Shown piece by piece: positions 46,178-58,539 of a stretch of 64,000 nucleotides of DNA. Position 1 is the first letter of the stretch. Every line of letters begins with the position of its first letter. The notes below the pieces were generated by a model. The model was not told where the DNA came from. It saw only the letters and a program-made list of their open reading frames with translations, and did not search any database. The stretch comes from Nautilus pompilius (taxonomy: Eukaryota; Mollusca; Cephalopoda; Nautilida; Nautilidae). A program made the position numbers and the translations under genes. The DNA lies in NCBI GenBank assembly GCA_018389105.1, contig JACATO010001179.1, positions 1 to 64,000 on the forward strand, given 5' to 3'.

Positions 46178-46870
46178 GGTCTCAGTCACTGTTTAGCTCG
46201 CGAAATCCCCTTTTCTGAGAAAAGGAAATCAAGCGGCGGGGGCTGAAACTGTAAAATGACCAGACCTGAAAGAAGGTGCTTTTTACAGGTGAGTCCAAGT
46301 TTAAGCTGTATAGTGGTAATTAAGAGAACTGTTTTTTGGAAACGGCCCCGGGAGCGGTATAACAGTCGGCGTACAAAAGAATCGGTGAGGTACTGGGGGT
46401 GGAGACAGGGGATTGGATCAATATAAATTAGAGTTTGAGCGTGAGCCAGGGTATCGAAAATTTGCTTGAAATCAAAGGTATACCGAAGGCCAACAGATAC
46501 AGACAGGTCCTCCTCCCTCGCACCATTCCTTCAGAATGTGACATCTCACTGGACAAGAATTTATCTTCCAACACGTGACAAGGTCTCCAGACAGGCGACC
46601 ATAAAACCATCTGGAACATGTAGAGGCTGATGGAACACTCGCAGAGTCGCCTCGGCCTGCACAGAGTCCTGATATAATCAGCACTGAGGATGTGTGGGGT
46701 TATATGGCTACCGAGAAAGTCCCACGGCAACCAAACACCTCGGATGAATCGTGGGAAGTCCTACAGGATATTTGGAGCAACACTCCACACTCATACATTG
46801 GTAACCTGTAAGGGAGCAGGCAAGGCGTCGTGCTCTCTATGAAGCAAAGGGCCCGCATACCAAATACTAA
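46178..46870 (+). mobile_element. Tc1-like transposon relic, second family
   Basis: In order: GLSHCLAREIPFSEKRKS (46178), VLFTGESKFKLYSGN (46276, around the first catalytic Asp, here Gly in place of Asp), VFWKRPRERYN (46331), GQEFIFQH (46551), AESPRPAQSPDI with STEDVWGYM (46641, catalytic Glu block), DESWEVLQDIWSNTPHSYIG (46737-46796) and the C-terminus RRALYEAKGPHTKY ending at 46870. At least three frame changes separate these blocks. It lies about 316 bp downstream of, and in the same orientation as, the other Tc1 fragment, but differs in signature, so two independent insertions are likely. Confidence 0.8.
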
Positions 46871-46874
46871 TACA

Positions 46875-49800
46875 CTGTACAACGTATTCATTTCGTTCTT
46901 GTATATTTCCTGTAACAACTCATCGCGTGTGGGTTATGTACGTCTCTCAGCTGCAATTACTCGGTATCTGTGCACGTCCTCTGTGTGTTTCCACTATTAT
47001 TTCAAGTGAACTCGGTTATATATGTCATTTGTATATACTAAACGGAAGAGAAAAATGTTGAAATCCTGCTCTAAACCGAAAGTTCTGCCTCGTGCTGCCT
47101 GGGCTTACTTGACCTTTGTTTTATTTGAAAATTCCCAGTTTCATTTTCTGACTTACGAGGTCTTTGTTACGTGTACAGCTAGTTAATTCATTAGGGTGCT
47201 TGTATATCAGTATACGACTGCTGAAAAATACACACCTGACGAAACGATAGGCTAACGCTGATGTCGAAGTAACCTTCTGCGATATTTCATTGATGAGTCT
47301 ATAATTACGGCTGCCAGAGAATATTATTCACTTGAATTAAACTAAGAGAATGGCAGCGAATGTTAAAATGTACTCTATTACAATTTGCAGCCAGCCACGC
47401 GTCGATATTGATCCAGCACATAATCTATAAGATATTCTACCATCAGTAACACAAAAAATGCGTAAATCAGCAGGTGGCTGACTGATGTATTAGCGATCGG
47501 GCGAGTGAGTGAGTTATTTCATTTTTTTCCGGTCAATGACCGAAGCAGCGTAACTCAAATCAGCCGATTTAGTGCGTACATGATGTTAGGTAATCAGACA
47601 CGAGTTATATGTTTAATTTTACTTAAAATATTAGTTATATCATTTTCGCCTCGTCTTTAAACTCTTGAAAATTGCAACAAACAAACTCGCCAATATCTGT
47701 ACGGAGAGAATGCATACTTTTAACGTTGCCGAATTGCCAAAGTAACTGCCACTTTTAACCGTTGCTGTCATTAAGCGACTCCGATATTATCATTTGTTTC
47801 AAATTATAACTTAGTACGAAATTATTAACATTAAATGTTTTTCATGCAATGCGATAGTTTCATATTATTTCCCCCTGGAGTTGGGCAATGTACACGTGAT
47901 AGCAGAACTGATTACACGGGAGATAACTCCGTCAGTGATTTGTTTTCATTTTATCATTGCCGTCTGTTTTCTTATACTTTCTTTTTTCTTTTTTTTTCTT
48001 TTTACTTTCTACATACAAGATCTATACTTTAAAAAAGATGAAAATTAGGAATACGGAAATTGTGTATTGGTTTTATTGGCTTAAGCATCTTTTGGCATGG
48101 CAACATGGATAGCAGGTCCTCAACTTTTAGACTCTTTGATGGCATTGTCAAAAACACGCTCTTTCTCTAGCGTTATCCTGACACCTGTAATTAATGTTTT
48201 GTTCGTACGTAAGAAAGAGCCCTATAGTTCCGATTTTATTTGAAAAATGTGTATACATTTAATCGCATTAAATATTTTGCATCCTTTAGTTCCCAGAAAA
48301 GTCTCGAAACATTTGACAAAAACCACCCACCAGTTTTAAGCATAAATATAAAGAAGGAAACACTTAAGATGTTGCTGACTAAGCATTTAAAATAAACAAG
48401 ATTTAGCAAAGATACTTAAACTCTATATTTTACCTGATATTTAGTGATAAGCGCGAAGTCGATCTTAGATTTACTGACACGCTATAACTTAATGCAAAAA
48501 GTAAATATCCCTGAGGAGGGTTAAAGAACGTAAATGACCGTTGCTTGTTTTGCTCTTATTTTAACGTTCTAAAGACCATCGGGATTGCGTTTGCAACCAG
48601 CCAACCTTTAAATCTCTGTATTACTCGGCCAGGTTGAGCCATAGGGGATGTGGCACACGAAACCTGCTTCATTAATATAACTCTTTGTAAGGACATATCC
48701 CTGTATCGCTCCAGTACCAGATGTATTGCATTACGAATAAGTTGACTAAACATACATCCATTTCAGTACACATACTACTAAATAATGATTTTAGGCCAGC
48801 GGGATAAGAAAAGTAAAAACTGATATGATAATGCCGAAGACGCCAAAAAAAAAAAATATATGAACTTAAATTTGCAAAGAAAAGCTTTTATAAAAGCACA
48901 CACAACACTTATTCTTCGGACAACTGTGGAGGGGTTCAGTTTTCGTGATAAATCTTTACAACAGGAAACTCTGTAGCATTGGATGCTCCTTTTCAGATCG
49001 ATTCTGTGCAATAAACAGAAACTGAACGTGTCCATATGGATAAACAGTTTATTTTTAATGCAATTTGAGACTGGCTTCTGGCTGATGCAAAGAATTTGTA
49101 TCAATTGTATTCTTTGTACATTAAAAAATATATATATATATATATCCTTTGTCTCTATTTTGCTTTTTTAGTTATTTAAAAAAGTAAATGTGCTTTTAAT
49201 TGTCTAATTCTCTACAATTTAAAGGTTCATTAATTTTTATTGTTCCAATTTAAAGTTTGCGTTTGTTTCTTTAGAGCGGGCAGGAAAATAGAGAGACTGT
49301 GGCGAAAAGTCATCGTATGGAATCAACAGGCCACAATGACACGTTGTAATAACTTGACATTCACGATCGATCTTCTGATTTAACAACACGTATATTTGCT
49401 TCTTATTGGGTTTTCTGGGGTGTTTTTTTTTGTTTTTGTTTTGTTGTTCTTCTTCGGTATCATTAAAAAGACTGGTAAAAACGATATCTTGTCCACTGCG
49501 ACGTTTCGTCTAATCTGTTTTTTTTAAAGATTCGGTCTCGGGAAAACCGTTCGTTTGATCTTGTTTTCGATACGCTAATTTGTGGAAGTTAAGAACAAGA
49601 CAAGAACGATAACTCCTTGCAAATCTCAATACTGATTAGCGATCAGGTAAACCGCGGAGCCACCTTTGGTCACACTTGAAATAATCAAGCGTTGTGAGAA
49701 TGTCATAGGAAAAACTATCTCTAAAATGGCACAAGAATAAAAATTCTGTCCCCTCTTATCACAGAAATTATGAAATTTAAAAACAGCGACAAAGTTTTCG

Positions 49801-52200
49801 AACGCCACATATTCGTGAAGAAGGTAGCGGTGGAATAATAAATCAGACATTTTACCCACAGACCCCCGAGTTAGCGCGGTTCCGGTTACCGTCTATAAAA
49901 TGATCGGTCGGGATCAGTGTATAATCCATTCATTAATGCCATTATCATGTCTAACCGAACAGATGTCCCATCTGGCCAGTTATAAAATTCCAAATTACCT
50001 GGCATTAAACAACGATTATTTTGTTGAGAAACTTACGTTCAAGGACCGCAAAGGTCAACTTAATTACCTGCACGTTTATAACTTAGAAGCTTTTGGGAAG
50101 CTAACCGTGGCAGATCAGTGAGCTCGTCGAAGATGTATTCCTGCAGGTACGGTACGTGATGGGCACCATTAATGCCTTACCTATAACTATGAAGCCGTCT
50201 TTATGAATATCCATACGATCTGATCGGCTGACAGTTTTGAAAAAAAAAAGCTGAAAATCAAATTAAAGATACAAAAGTCAACAATTTTTTTTTTAAATTT
50301 CATGGCAAAAGAAATGTATCACATCTTTAATGTACAGATATACAGTTTACGTATTTAAATGGCAGTTTAGATGTTGCTTCCGTACTTTCATATAGTCTCC
50401 ATTTATTATTAATATTATTATTGTTAGTTCTTTATGTTGAGAATCTAATGCTGACTTTTAACTTTTTAAAGGCAGTTTTTTGTCAATTACTGTGCTGTAG
50501 TTAAGTTTATAGACTGATACAGTAAACATAGGACGTCATGCAGAAAGGTTTGGGATGGAGAACACGTCCTATTAAGGTTGTGTTCGCTAAAAAAATACAT
50601 ACATTATTGAAATAACGGTCGTGCAAATATGCTTTCTGCTCAGAAATATCCGCCTCATTTAATCCAGAGGAGACAAATAGAAGAGTTTGTACGTGACACT
50701 TTCGTTCTGAAAGGTTTCAGTTCAATGATCGAAAGTTTATGCTTAATTTTGAGAAAATACGCCGAGTAATTTTGTTTAATGGCTAGAGGGATAAAATCGA
50801 CATCTATCAGCTGCTCCGTGACCTGCACATTTGTATTTTAAATATATTCGTATTTGGTTTTCTTAAAAAATTTTTCAGTATCCCGGAACAATGAACGGTG
50901 TAAGACTTTTAAAAAGATTATAAGTCACGATGATTCTTGTCTTGTGGTGCGACTTAAACGGAATAGGAAAGTAAACTAAGCTGACAGTTGTTTTAGAACA
51001 GAAGTCTGCGTTATCCGAATTTGTACTAAAGTTTTGAGTCTCGAAAAGCAACTTTTTAAAACAAATAAATACCCTTAAAACCACCTGTCCCAATAATTTG
51101 CTTAATAAAAAGCGTACCTAGGTAAATAAATATCATATTACATACCGAATGTTGGTGAACGCAAAGAATTTGACATGTGTGCACACGTGGTTTGTAGCCA
51201 TTCCTGGGCAGGAAATAGGTATAGGTTTAAAGCTTGAAAAGTTTCGCTTTTTTCACCTTCTCTTTATGAAGCAATTTGGCAAAGCTTTATACTTTGTGGA
51301 AATTCTATTAGAGCCCTTTACAGCGCCTCAAACTAATCGATCGGGAAAATTATGTAAATCCGAATAGATATAACGTAATTTGGAATGGCCTTATTAGTCG
51401 TGGCTGTCCGAAATATCGCCATAGGCAATGAGCAGACAGACTGCTTTCCTAGAACCGATGCGCGAATACTTGTCGAATTTGATAGCTGATTTCAGGGAAA
51501 GCGCGGAGTATCCGCAAGGGCTATTATTGAGGTTTCCAGTAAGCGTGCGACCGATAAAGGAAGAAGAGGTTAATTAGCACGCATAGAATTCCCGATCACG
51601 TAATCCAGCGTGAAGAACCTGTGGGAGTGAACGTGAGGGTCTGGCTCTCATTGTGCGACTACAAAGATCGTGTCTCCGAAAGGAAGGCTGTCTCACAGCG
51701 CGCCGGTAAGTTCTGCTTACAGAAAAAAACTTCAGCTTGATAAATACAACACGAGCTGCGAACGTCGTTTCTTTCCAGCTCGCGGCTAGGAAAGACTTAC
51801 GAGCTGGCAAGGTTAGTAGCATCTCTTGCTCCTTGCATAGTTAGTCTATCCAGTATGGAGCTTGGTTTTAGTACTGTACACGCATGCGAATCACCTTTCT
51901 ATGGAGTTTTTTTGTTTTTTTTAACTCGATCATTATTGTTAACAATTTATTTTTCTCCATAGAACTTTACCCGAAAACAAGACGGAGATTCAGGATTGCT
52001 CAGCACGGACAAGGGGTCTTGGTTACTGGAAATGATGGTATGATATCGCGAGCGGGCACCGATGTCCACCCTCATCCTGGGACCGCTTTACGCCATGTCT
52101 GTCAACCAGGACGATTCTTAGTTAAACTATTAATAAATATGTCAGTTACAAAGCTCTGAGATTTTTTTTTTTTTAAGATGAGAGACGCTCGAAATACTAA
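46875..52200. other. Gene-free stretch
   Basis: AT-rich to moderate DNA with no recognised gene or large repeat; small features are a (TA)n at about 49127-49144 and poly-T runs. Short frames on either strand show no family likeness. Confidence 0.45.
49900..50121 (+). CDS. 73-codon ATG open frame, unidentified
   Basis: Complete ATG-to-TGA frame beginning MIGRDQCIIHSLMPLSCL and ending LEAFGKLTVADQ, preceded by TCTATAAA. Composition is balanced, but no domain, signal peptide or membrane segment is clear and no splice context supports it. It may be chance. Confidence 0.15.
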   Translation: MIGRDQCIIHSLMPLSCLTEQMSHLASYKIPNYLALNNDYFVEKLTFKDRKGQLNYLHVYNLEAFGKLTVADQ

Positions 52201-52206
52201 TTTATT

Positions 52207-52221
52207 AGCGCCCCCTACAGG
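52207..52221 (-). promoter_or_regulatory. CTCF-like site
   Basis: On the minus strand CCTGTAGGGGGCGCT matches the extended CTCF motif CCASYAGRKGGCGCT at 14 of 15 positions, the best such match I noticed in the window. CTCF is present in most bilaterians with a conserved motif. Occupancy is unproven. Confidence 0.35.
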
Positions 52222-52229
52222 AAAATAAA

Positions 52230-52920
52230 TACATCGTAACGTTCTGCAAATAAGAAAAAAAAAACCACGATGACATTGCGGCAAGTACTTGGCATTCTGC
52301 TAACTCGTTAAACGTTTAACAGCACTCTGTCTTGACAAAGAGAAAAAATTTTAAAAGATTGAAATCCAAAATGTGCACTGAGACGTTGAAAAGTATTTAC
52401 GGTAAAATATCTCTCGTGGCTGGAAAAGTTGGATAAAAAAATCAAAGGATAAAGTAGTGATAATAAACTAAGTGCGTTCCCTATGGCGGCTCTCTTTGCA
52501 AAACCACGAGGGTGTAATGTGGATATCACGTAAATCCATTATTACGAGAACTTGTCGCGCTAATGATGACTTCAGTTACATCTGTCAGCTTGGTAAATCC
52601 GAGACCTTTCCTACGGCGAAAACTCCGTGTAATGGAGACCAGTCATCGCTGTTGCTGGCTGCTCTGACCTTCCTCTTCCCAAACAGCAGCTCATACAGAC
52701 TGTACTGGTCCCGCTGAAGGACGGGTGACCCTACCAAACCCCTTCAATTATTTAGTAGCCTGAGTATCCCGAGGAATGTCACGGGACCTGCTGGCGAAGT
52801 AAAGCGAGAAGAAATCGAACCTATAAGCTTATTTTTTAGCATTTACTGACAGAATTTTAAGCAGCAGGACAGGAATCGGTATGTATTGGGCTAAGTACAA
52901 ACCAGCCAATATGAGAAAAT
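52230..52920. other. Stretch without a recognised gene
   Basis: Short frames only. Nothing recognised. Confidence 0.4.
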
Positions 52921-52925
52921 AATCC

Positions 52926-52927
<2 letters not shown>

Positions 52928-52973
<46 letters not shown>

Positions 52974-53091
52974 TAGTTATTATTATTAGTATTATTAGAT
53001 TATTAGGAATTATGATTATATTATTATTATTATTATTATTATTATTACTTATTATTATTATTATTATTATATTATTATTATTATTATTGTT

Positions 53092-53125
<34 letters not shown>

Positions 53126-53146
53126 GTTTTATTATTATTATTATTA

Positions 53147-53181
<35 letters not shown>

Positions 53182-53294
53182 TATTATTATTATTATTCTT
53201 ATTATTATTATATTATTGTTGTTGTTATTATTATTATTATTATTATATTATTATTATTATTATATTCTTATTATTATTATTATTATTATTATTT
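52928..53294. repeat. Long (TTA)n/(ATT)n tract
   Basis: About 365 bp of TTA units with occasional GTT, CTT and frame slips. Leu/Ile/Tyr frames across it are artefacts. Confidence 0.97.
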
Positions 53295-53299
53295 ATGTT

Positions 53300-53567
53300 T
53301 TTGTTGTTATTGATGGTGATGAAGATGACAAAGGAATCTGATTATTAGCTTTGCTTTTGGCACAAAATAAAATCAAAAAGAAAACTTTAATGTTTTTTTT
53401 TGTTTTTTTTTGAGTCTTATTCCAATTTTCAGTATCATCAGAAGATGGGTATTGTGGCCAAACTAGCTCTTCACGATACATTTATAGCAAGAAAATGGAA
53501 TATTCTGTGTTGCTCGTTTCTTTCTCGTTTTGTCTATGTTGTATTTCAGTTTAATGCAGTTTGCGAT
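53300..53567. other. Spacer
   Basis: T-runs near 53392-53412; otherwise nothing recognised. Confidence 0.35.
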
Positions 53568-53760
53568 GGAGTGAAGAGGGCGGCCGTTGGTTCAGCGGTG
53601 GATTACCGGACTGCAATGTTTAAGAATCCGAGTTCGGTTTGACATAACGTTTTTTTTCTTCTTATTTTCTTCTTCACTAAGCGGCTTCCGCGCGAGCTTC
53701 TTCCGGACGCTCCAGTTTCCTCTCCCATCTGAAAAATAAAGAATTTTACTAAGGTTTTCC
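53568..53760 (+). mobile_element. tRNA-like SINE copy, degraded
   Basis: A strong A box TTGGTTCAGCGGTGGA (53587-53602) and a weak B-box-like GAGTTCGGTTT 28-29 nt further on, then a body with CAGTTTCCTCTCCCATCT ending in an A-rich tail AAAAATAAAG. The body motif matches the CTCCCAC domain of the minus-strand SINE at 42.8 kb. Confidence 0.5.
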
Positions 53761-53794
53761 AGATACTTGTGGTGAAAATTCTGCAGACAGGCTT

Positions 53795-54362
53795 GAACCT
53801 TGACTACCGATCAAGAGCCCCCAACCATACGCAAATAACTACTTGCTTGGTCTCACCAAGGTTTCCTGACTGGAATGAACCTTGACTACCGATCAAGAGC
53901 CCCCAACCATACCTAAATAACTACTTGCTTGGTCTCACCAAGGTCTCCTGACTGGAATGAACCTTGACTACCGATCAAGAGCCCCCAACCATACGCAAAT
54001 AACTACTTGCTTGGTCTCACCAAGGTCTCCTGACTGGAATGAACCTTGACTACCGATCAAGAGCCCCCAACCATACCTAAATAACTACTTGCTTGGTCTC
54101 ACCAAGGTCTCCTGACTGGAATGAACCTTGACTACCGATCAAGAGCCCCCAACCATACCCAAATAACTACTTGCTTGGTCTCACCAAGGTCTCCTGACTG
54201 GCTTGAACCTTGACTACCAATCAAGAGCCCCCAACCATACCCAAGCAACTACTTGCTTGGTCTCACCAAGGTCTCTTGACTGGCTTGAACCTTTACTACA
54301 GCTCAAGAGCCCCCAACGATACCTAGGTGATGGCTTACTTGGTTACCAAGGCTGATACCCAC
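53795..54362 (+). repeat. 82-bp tandem array with dimeric pattern
   Basis: Seven copies start at 53795, 53877, 53959, 54041, 54123, 54205 and 54287, all exactly 82 bp apart. Copies 1 and 3 read CATACGCAAATAAC, copies 2 and 4 CATACCTAAATAAC, so a 164-bp dimer has been duplicated. Copies 5-6 read CATACCCAA, and copy 7 is strongly diverged and marks the old edge. Each unit contains a small hairpin CTTGGT-CTC-ACCAAG. Confidence 0.97.
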
Positions 54363-55127
54363 ACATCTAGCTAAGCTCTGTAAGATGTCTTTTCTTAGAT
54401 CTAAATAATCCAGACGGAGTCCGTCAAGAAAGAAAGTATCATAAATTCTAGCAATGGGAAAGATAAGAGGGACGTCTAATATGAGTAAAAAAAGAAAAAA
54501 GAAAACTGAGATAAACCCTATGATAAAAAGAGTGCAGTATTAGCATCTCAGATCAATATATCAAGAAGTTAATAAAGCATCATTAATATCTAAATAAGCC
54601 GTGAACAGAGGAGAAGCGCGACAACTTTCATTTCCATTCGTCTTTGTATACCCCATTAAAGAGCAGATTGCAGGTAAGCCAGCAGTAGGAATCAGAGCCG
54701 GCGTTATGTTTTATTCATGGGACATGCCAGGAAATTAATTTGCAATGAAGATCAACGCTGAATCAGATAACGATAAAGCGCGCACGAACTATCTGAAGAC
54801 GAAGAGAAAAAAGGGGGGCTGGGACTGTGATTTCCCCGCGGTACGGTATTCATCTACCAATTACTCTTCCGTACGAACCGATTTCTCTCACTCCCCAGTA
54901 TATTCAGATAATTCACACCGATCTATCGGTCAGCTACGCGCGCGATTACGAGATGATTCCCCTGGCAACTCCGTGCGCTTTAAAGCAGACCTGTGGCTTC
55001 TAGCCTCTTTCATTTCATTTCCATGGATTCAAAGAGTTTTCCTTCCTTAAAAAAAAAAGAAAATTGCTATCATTACTAGAACATATCGCTTACTTTCCAC
55101 GTGTGACTTTCTGCGTCTTCACATCAG
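54363..55127. other. Stretch without a recognised gene
   Basis: A 101-codon plus-strand frame at 54745-55050 begins MKINAESDNDKARTNYLK and has balanced composition, but no domain is recognised and no splice context is clear. Confidence 0.3.
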
Positions 55128-55281
55128 CGTTCATAACCAATGCAAAAATATCCGGGCGGTCGAGAACCGAATAGAAGCCGTGAAAGTGAAGAACAAAGTC
55201 ACAACGGCGGAGTGTAAACAAGATTCTATCTTTGTTGATGTTGATGAAGTCTCCCCGACCAAGAAAACAACCCCAGTATGA
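55128..55281 (+). CDS. Possible terminal exon, charged C-terminus
   Basis: A pyrimidine-rich tract ending CTTCACATCAG precedes 55128. Only one frame is then open: VHNQCKNIRAVENRIEAVK, VKNKVTTAECKQDSI, FVDVDEVSPTKKTTPV and stop at 55279-55281, 50 residues. It is lysine- and glutamate-rich with no A/T bias. A GTAAGT follows the stop directly, which fits a donor poorly and leaves the assignment open. No family recognised. Confidence 0.27.
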
Positions 55282-55683
55282 CGTAAGTAAAAGATACCTG
55301 CTATGGCGCCATAATACACACAGCAAGTTATGGTCCACGATCCTCAGGCAGAAACACGCGTTCGTTTTTAAATCCAGGACAGGAAACATCCATTACACCG
55401 TATCACGTGATTGTTGCAGTAAATTTTTTCGTCACATTCCGCCAGGGGTCACTGAAAGGAGTTGAGCCATAATTAATTGCAAGAAGACAAACTAACATGA
55501 AAACTGTATTTTTATTCTCCATACAAAATATAATGTCGCCCCTATTCACTAGCATTAGTAGGAGAGATCACAGGGGCTGGTTGTTACGGTGGGGAGGGTA
55601 AATTGTTACGACACTAGTTGTCCTTAATTAAACGTAAGGATAAAGGGATAAATGAATTATATTCAACGTCATTAATTTCAGAT

Positions 55684-56146
55684 CATCTGACGTCGATTAT
55701 AACCTTCATCAACACGTTACATGACGAAGATTATAGTCCCATCAACACGTCACATGACGATGATTATAGTCTCATCAACACGTCACATGACGACGATTAT
55801 AGTCTCATCAACACGTCACATGACGACGATTATAGTCTCATCAACACGTCATATGACGACGATTATAGTCTCATCAACACGTCACATGACGAAGATTATA
55901 GTCTCATCAACACGTCACATGACGATGATTATAGTCCCATCAACACGTCACATGACGACGATTATAGTCCCATCAACACGTCACATGACGAAGATCATAG
56001 TCCCATCAACACGTCACATGACGACGATTATAGTCTCATCAACACGTCACGTGACGACGATTATAGTCCCATCAATACGTCACGTGACGGCGATTATAGT
56101 CCCATCAATACGTCACGTGACGACGATTATAGTCTCATCAACACGT
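55684..56146 (+). repeat. 33-bp tandem array with facing CGTCA/TGACG half-sites
   Basis: Thirteen full 33-bp units from 55707 to 56135 plus partial units at both ends. Each has CATCAA(C/T)ACGTCAC(A/G)TGACG and then GATTATAGTC. The core CGTCACATGACG is an inverted pair of TGACG half-sites; the last three units carry CGTCACGTGACG, a perfect palindrome holding the E-box CACGTG. Because 33 is a multiple of 3, frames stay open (INTSHDDDYS-type 11-residue repeat) for about 178 codons, but there is no in-frame ATG, so coding is unlikely. Confidence 0.96.
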
Positions 56147-56284
56147 TTAATTAGCAATTACTGGTGCTGTACAACAAACTTCTGTAACAAGTAGCCTCAG
56201 TGGTCGCCCCTTGTATTACTGCGGTAAGAGTCTCTCACAAAACATTTATGTGCAACTACAAAAATGTCTGTGGTGGGTTCAGCA

Positions 56285-56385
56285 TCAGTCATGCGCGCCA
56301 CAGTGGCATCGAGGACCAACCACGTTCAGGCCGCCTAGTCCGAATACCTGACAATGGAATGGTTCGAACACACATTTGTTTTTTG
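56285..56385 (+). mobile_element. Possible mariner/Tc1 HTH linker scrap
   Basis: The frame reads ARHSGIEDQPRSGRLVRIPD, resembling the G..S.ED.PRSGRPV stretch between the two helix-turn-helix units of mariner/Tc1 transposases. Nothing else of the element is seen, and the open frame ends soon after. Confidence 0.35.
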
Positions 56386-56389
56386 CTCT

Positions 56390-58360
56390 GCTGTTTCCGT
56401 CATGTGTTCTATTTTGCTTTCTAATTAAATCACGAGGTTCTTCCCTCTTGACTATCGCTTCTCTCTCCGTAATCAATAAGGATCTTATAACTTTCAGTGC
56501 CAGTAAATCTCCAAGTGGCGGTTTTTAATTTTTTACTGAAACATGCAAAGAAGTGAGAGATTTACCTGATGCAGGTGTTGACCAGATACTCGTCGAGCAC
56601 AATCAGCTAGATTGCATCGCGACTTCTATTCGAAAGCAATTCGTTATTCTGAGCTGCCGCCCGCTGCACTTTCAGACCACACGATTCTATTTCGCGGTCG
56701 CCCTGAGGTCCCTAGCAAACAAAACAGAGAAGGGATAAGTTTCGACGGCAGCCGGTGACTTCCGGTGATCTGTCACTGTGATTATTCGCCCACTAGCTAC
56801 GAGGATGAATGGTAAACCTTCGCTCGAAGTTTTATTTCCCGTTGGCAATCGGACCCCCCCACTCTCCTCGGTTAGCCACCCGAAAAGTAACCGTTCTCAA
56901 GTTTTCCGTTCCTTTGAAGGTTTCAAAACTGTCATATTTTATTTCGTAGCCGTCAGGGATGGGGGTGGAGGACAAAAGATGCTCGGATCCTGATCAGTCG
57001 CCGGTGCAGCTTCGAAGAGAAGTTCCAACGGTGCACGACTCACGACCTCTGACGATTCAAAACGGCTCCATAAGCCTCTTCGCGAGGCAGCCAGGGATTA
57101 ACCAGCCAACAAAACTTCGTGATCAATGCATTAATTCGGAACGGGGAATCTTCGAATAGTCCGGGTACGGCTTGATTTCCAGACACCGACAGTCATCATG
57201 ACCGGCTTGATGGAAATAGGAAAACAATGCATGGCAACCAGGAACGGGACGCACCGCTATGGCTCAGTTTTTGAAAGCGTAAATTACCCTTAATCTTGCT
57301 ATAGAATGAACAAATATCTGTCACCGTAGACACTAGGCCGCGCCAGGTCACCCGCACTGAGTCGGGGAGAGGCGAACGGATGGGTTTGCAAACACGAGTT
57401 TCGTGCCAGCTATATAGGCTGTGGAAACCGAGAGGACCGCGAATCTACATTGACTGTGTGCAATGTTACTTGGAGAAGCTCTCCTGTGTCCATCTTCACC
57501 AGCATCTGCCGACTGGGTGCGGAGCCCAAACGGACATTTCATAGTTATGTCCAGGGAGATGCAACCCCATCGGATTGGAGGTGGGAATCTTTGTTCTAGC
57601 TAGATACACCGACAAAAGAAATTTTGTCTTAGGTGATGAGTTTTTGCGGTGATGCTGGAAAGATATGTATATATTAAATATTTAAAGCAGTGTGTGTGTG
57701 GTCAATTTTTGGTCTCTCTCTCTGCGTTGGCTGCTGTCAACTGTTTGCCATAAATATGCTATTTCAAAAGTTTACTGGATCACAGACTAAGAATAAGACT
57801 TCATATTTACCCGTCTTACTGTCGTACCACTGTTTTGTTAGAACGTTTTAACTTACTGCCGCGATCGACATTCATCCTGCGACATTTAGCAATTGACTCT
57901 TGTGTACCACGTTATCGAAAAAAGACATAACAGTTCTCCGATTGCGCCTTACCGCAGAATGACCAATAACTGTACCCACCGGAATGCTTACTTAAAACAA
58001 CAACAACAACAATAATAATAATGCTACTACAGTAAACACCCTGTTATCGAACGTCATGATAACCGACTTTTACAATACAAGCCAAGATCGATCTATTTAA
58101 TCAATCTACTAATCTTTATAGTTCGTGAGTCGGTCACCAGGGGAGCTGTATCCTCTGTCTGTGAATGCTCAGATCGCTTCGTGTCAGACGGTTAGCATCC
58201 TTTGCACTGCTTGCTTGCTGATCGTAAATAATTCTTCCTTACTAATGATTTTTATCAATGGCAGTAACTGTAATCTTGCAGTACTGATAGTAGTTCAGCC
58301 AGTGTTTCGGAAAGTAGTCAAAAAGAAAGGAAAGTGCGTAGTTCTTAGTAATGAACAAAA
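56390..58360. other. Gene-free stretch
   Basis: Moderate GC at 56.7-57.6 kb with short frames on both strands and no family likeness; a small AAC/AAT repeat near 58000-58021. Confidence 0.45.
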
Positions 58361-58381
58361 CTAGAGAGAGGAGAGAGATAG

Positions 58382-58456
<75 letters not shown>

Positions 58457-58535
58457 GCGAGATGGATGGATGGAGAGAGAGGAGAGAGAGCGAGAGAGAT
58501 GGATCGAGAGGGGAGAGAGGAGGCAGAGGGAGAGA
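58361..58535. repeat. (GA)n microsatellite with GGAT interruptions
   Basis: Long GA repeat with GATGGATGGA and GATCGAGA interruptions toward the right end. No TGACGTCA. Confidence 0.96.
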
Positions 58536-58539
58536 ACAA

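Noticed and set aside
52928-53348. Leu/Ile/Tyr frames of 74-109 codons in the TTA tract
   Set aside because: Repeat artefacts.
55618-56154. 178-codon frame with an 11-residue INTSHDDDYS repeat as a secreted repeat protein
   Set aside because: No in-frame ATG; a second frame is equally open for 157 codons; the open frames follow from the 33-bp unit length.
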